Positions 63,773 to 64,000 of a stretch of DNA of 64,000 nt are shown here, piece by piece; the first letter of the stretch is position 1; each line of letters starts with the position of its first letter. The stretch lies in assembly GCF_014904745.1 (NCBI RefSeq), contig NZ_JACZCS010000010.1, forward strand, positions 62,001-126,000, in the 5' to 3' direction. Made by a program: the position numbers and the translations under genes. Under the pieces are notes generated by a model. The model was given only the letters and a program-made list of their open reading frames with translations. It was not told the origin of the DNA and ran no database searches. The stretch is from Oricola nitratireducens. Its GTDB lineage: Bacteria > Pseudomonadota > Alphaproteobacteria > Rhizobiales > Rhizobiaceae.

Positions 63773-64000
63773 TCAGGCGTATGCGGGCAGTGTCGAAAGC
63801 AGCCTGTGAAGTGTCGCAATCGACGAGGCGTCGGCGACGCCGTCGACGCGCGCCGGACGGAAATGGCGCTGGAAAGCGGCAATGCCGGCAGCCGTCGCCG
63901 CATCGAACTCGCCGGTGACCTGGAGACCGTAGCCGTAGAGCGCGAGCATGGATTGCAGCGCCTCGACCGGCTGGCCCCGGTCGCCGAGCGAGAAGAAGCG
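63773..64000 (-). CDS. AmpD-like amidase, C-terminal peptidoglycan-binding part
   Basis: The minus-strand frame is open from the right window edge to a TGA at 63773-63775 (75 codons) and is the 3' end of a gene starting outside. The text GDRGQPVEALQSMLALYGYG, FDAATAAGIAAFQRHFRP and VDGVADASSIATLHRLL is a peptidoglycan-binding domain; in Hyphomicrobiales this type of ending belongs to AmpD-like N-acetylmuramoyl-L-alanine amidases. The catalytic domain is not visible, so the enzyme call is inference. It lies 120 bp upstream of the lytic transglycosylase gene on the same strand. Confidence 0.75.
   Translation of the reverse strand, partial: RFFSLGDRGQPVEALQSMLALYGYGLQVTGEFDAATAAGIAAFQRHFRPARVDGVADASSIATLHRLLSTLPAYA

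Overview
The window looks like a Hyphomicrobiales (Rhizobiales) chromosome, probably from the Phyllobacteriaceae/Mesorhizobium neighbourhood. This is inferred from gene content and order, not from a search. The evidence is a high-GC core with the alphaproteobacterial runs merR-ihfA-fabH-plsX-DUF177-CBP3-bamE and nusB-ribH-ribE-ribD-nrdR-glyA, the rhizobial pair ldtR/ldtP, hemB, bpt and parC, and a CrbS/CrbR-type two-component pair.

Region 1-6.5 kb (accessory, metal/redox). The window opens inside a CopA-like multicopper oxidase, followed by a cytochrome b561, an odd tRNA, the remnant of a Crp/Fnr regulator and a small membrane protein. A compact minus-strand operon follows (transcribed from 6462 down to 2106). 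It encodes a small exported His/Cys protein, a cytochrome c'-like protein with a Met/Gly-rich insert, a diheme cytochrome c, a Tat-exported multicopper oxidase, a DUF411 protein and a class I cytochrome c. Together they look like a periplasmic copper-handling electron chain.

Region 6.7-20.4 kb (accessory, candidate defence or genome-maintenance island). It carries an AddA-like helicase-nuclease coupled to a PD-(D/E)XK Fe-S nuclease, a zinc-peptidase-like protein, a GIY-YIG/DEDDh exonuclease fusion, and a tightly coupled AAA+ ATPase / stand-alone M41 peptidase / metallophosphoesterase trio. A DUF6634-like protein and a divergent Xre regulator follow. The island ends next to an intact tRNA-Pro(GGG), with a truncated second tRNA-Pro copy 106 bp away, which looks like an integration scar at the island/core junction. 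No integrase is in the window, and the left edge of the island is not resolved.

Region 20.6-64 kb (core). In order: regulator and lipid synthesis genes (merR, ihfA, fabH, plsX); DUF177, the bc1 chaperone CBP3 and BamE; membrane pyrophosphatase HppA; an MFS carrier; the riboflavin/nusB/nrdR/glyA block; L,D-transpeptidase LdtP and its regulator LdtR; hemB, RDD, bpt, a DMT exporter and a flavin reductase; a glutamine amidotransferase overlapping a GH25 lysozyme. Then come two intergenic repeat elements; an exported protein with three Cys repeats; a NADAR protein; a lipoate-ligase/DUF116 fusion; parC; a degenerate GGDEF with an EAL domain; galE; allantoicase; an aminotransferase; mscL; the SLC5-type sensor kinase with its LuxR-type regulator; an esterase; a lytic transglycosylase; and, at the right edge, the C-terminus of an AmpD-like amidase.

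The strongest leads for something undescribed are the 6.7-19.8 kb nuclease/protease cluster and the 2.1-6.5 kb cytochrome/multicopper-oxidase operon. All family calls come from reading motifs; no database search was run.
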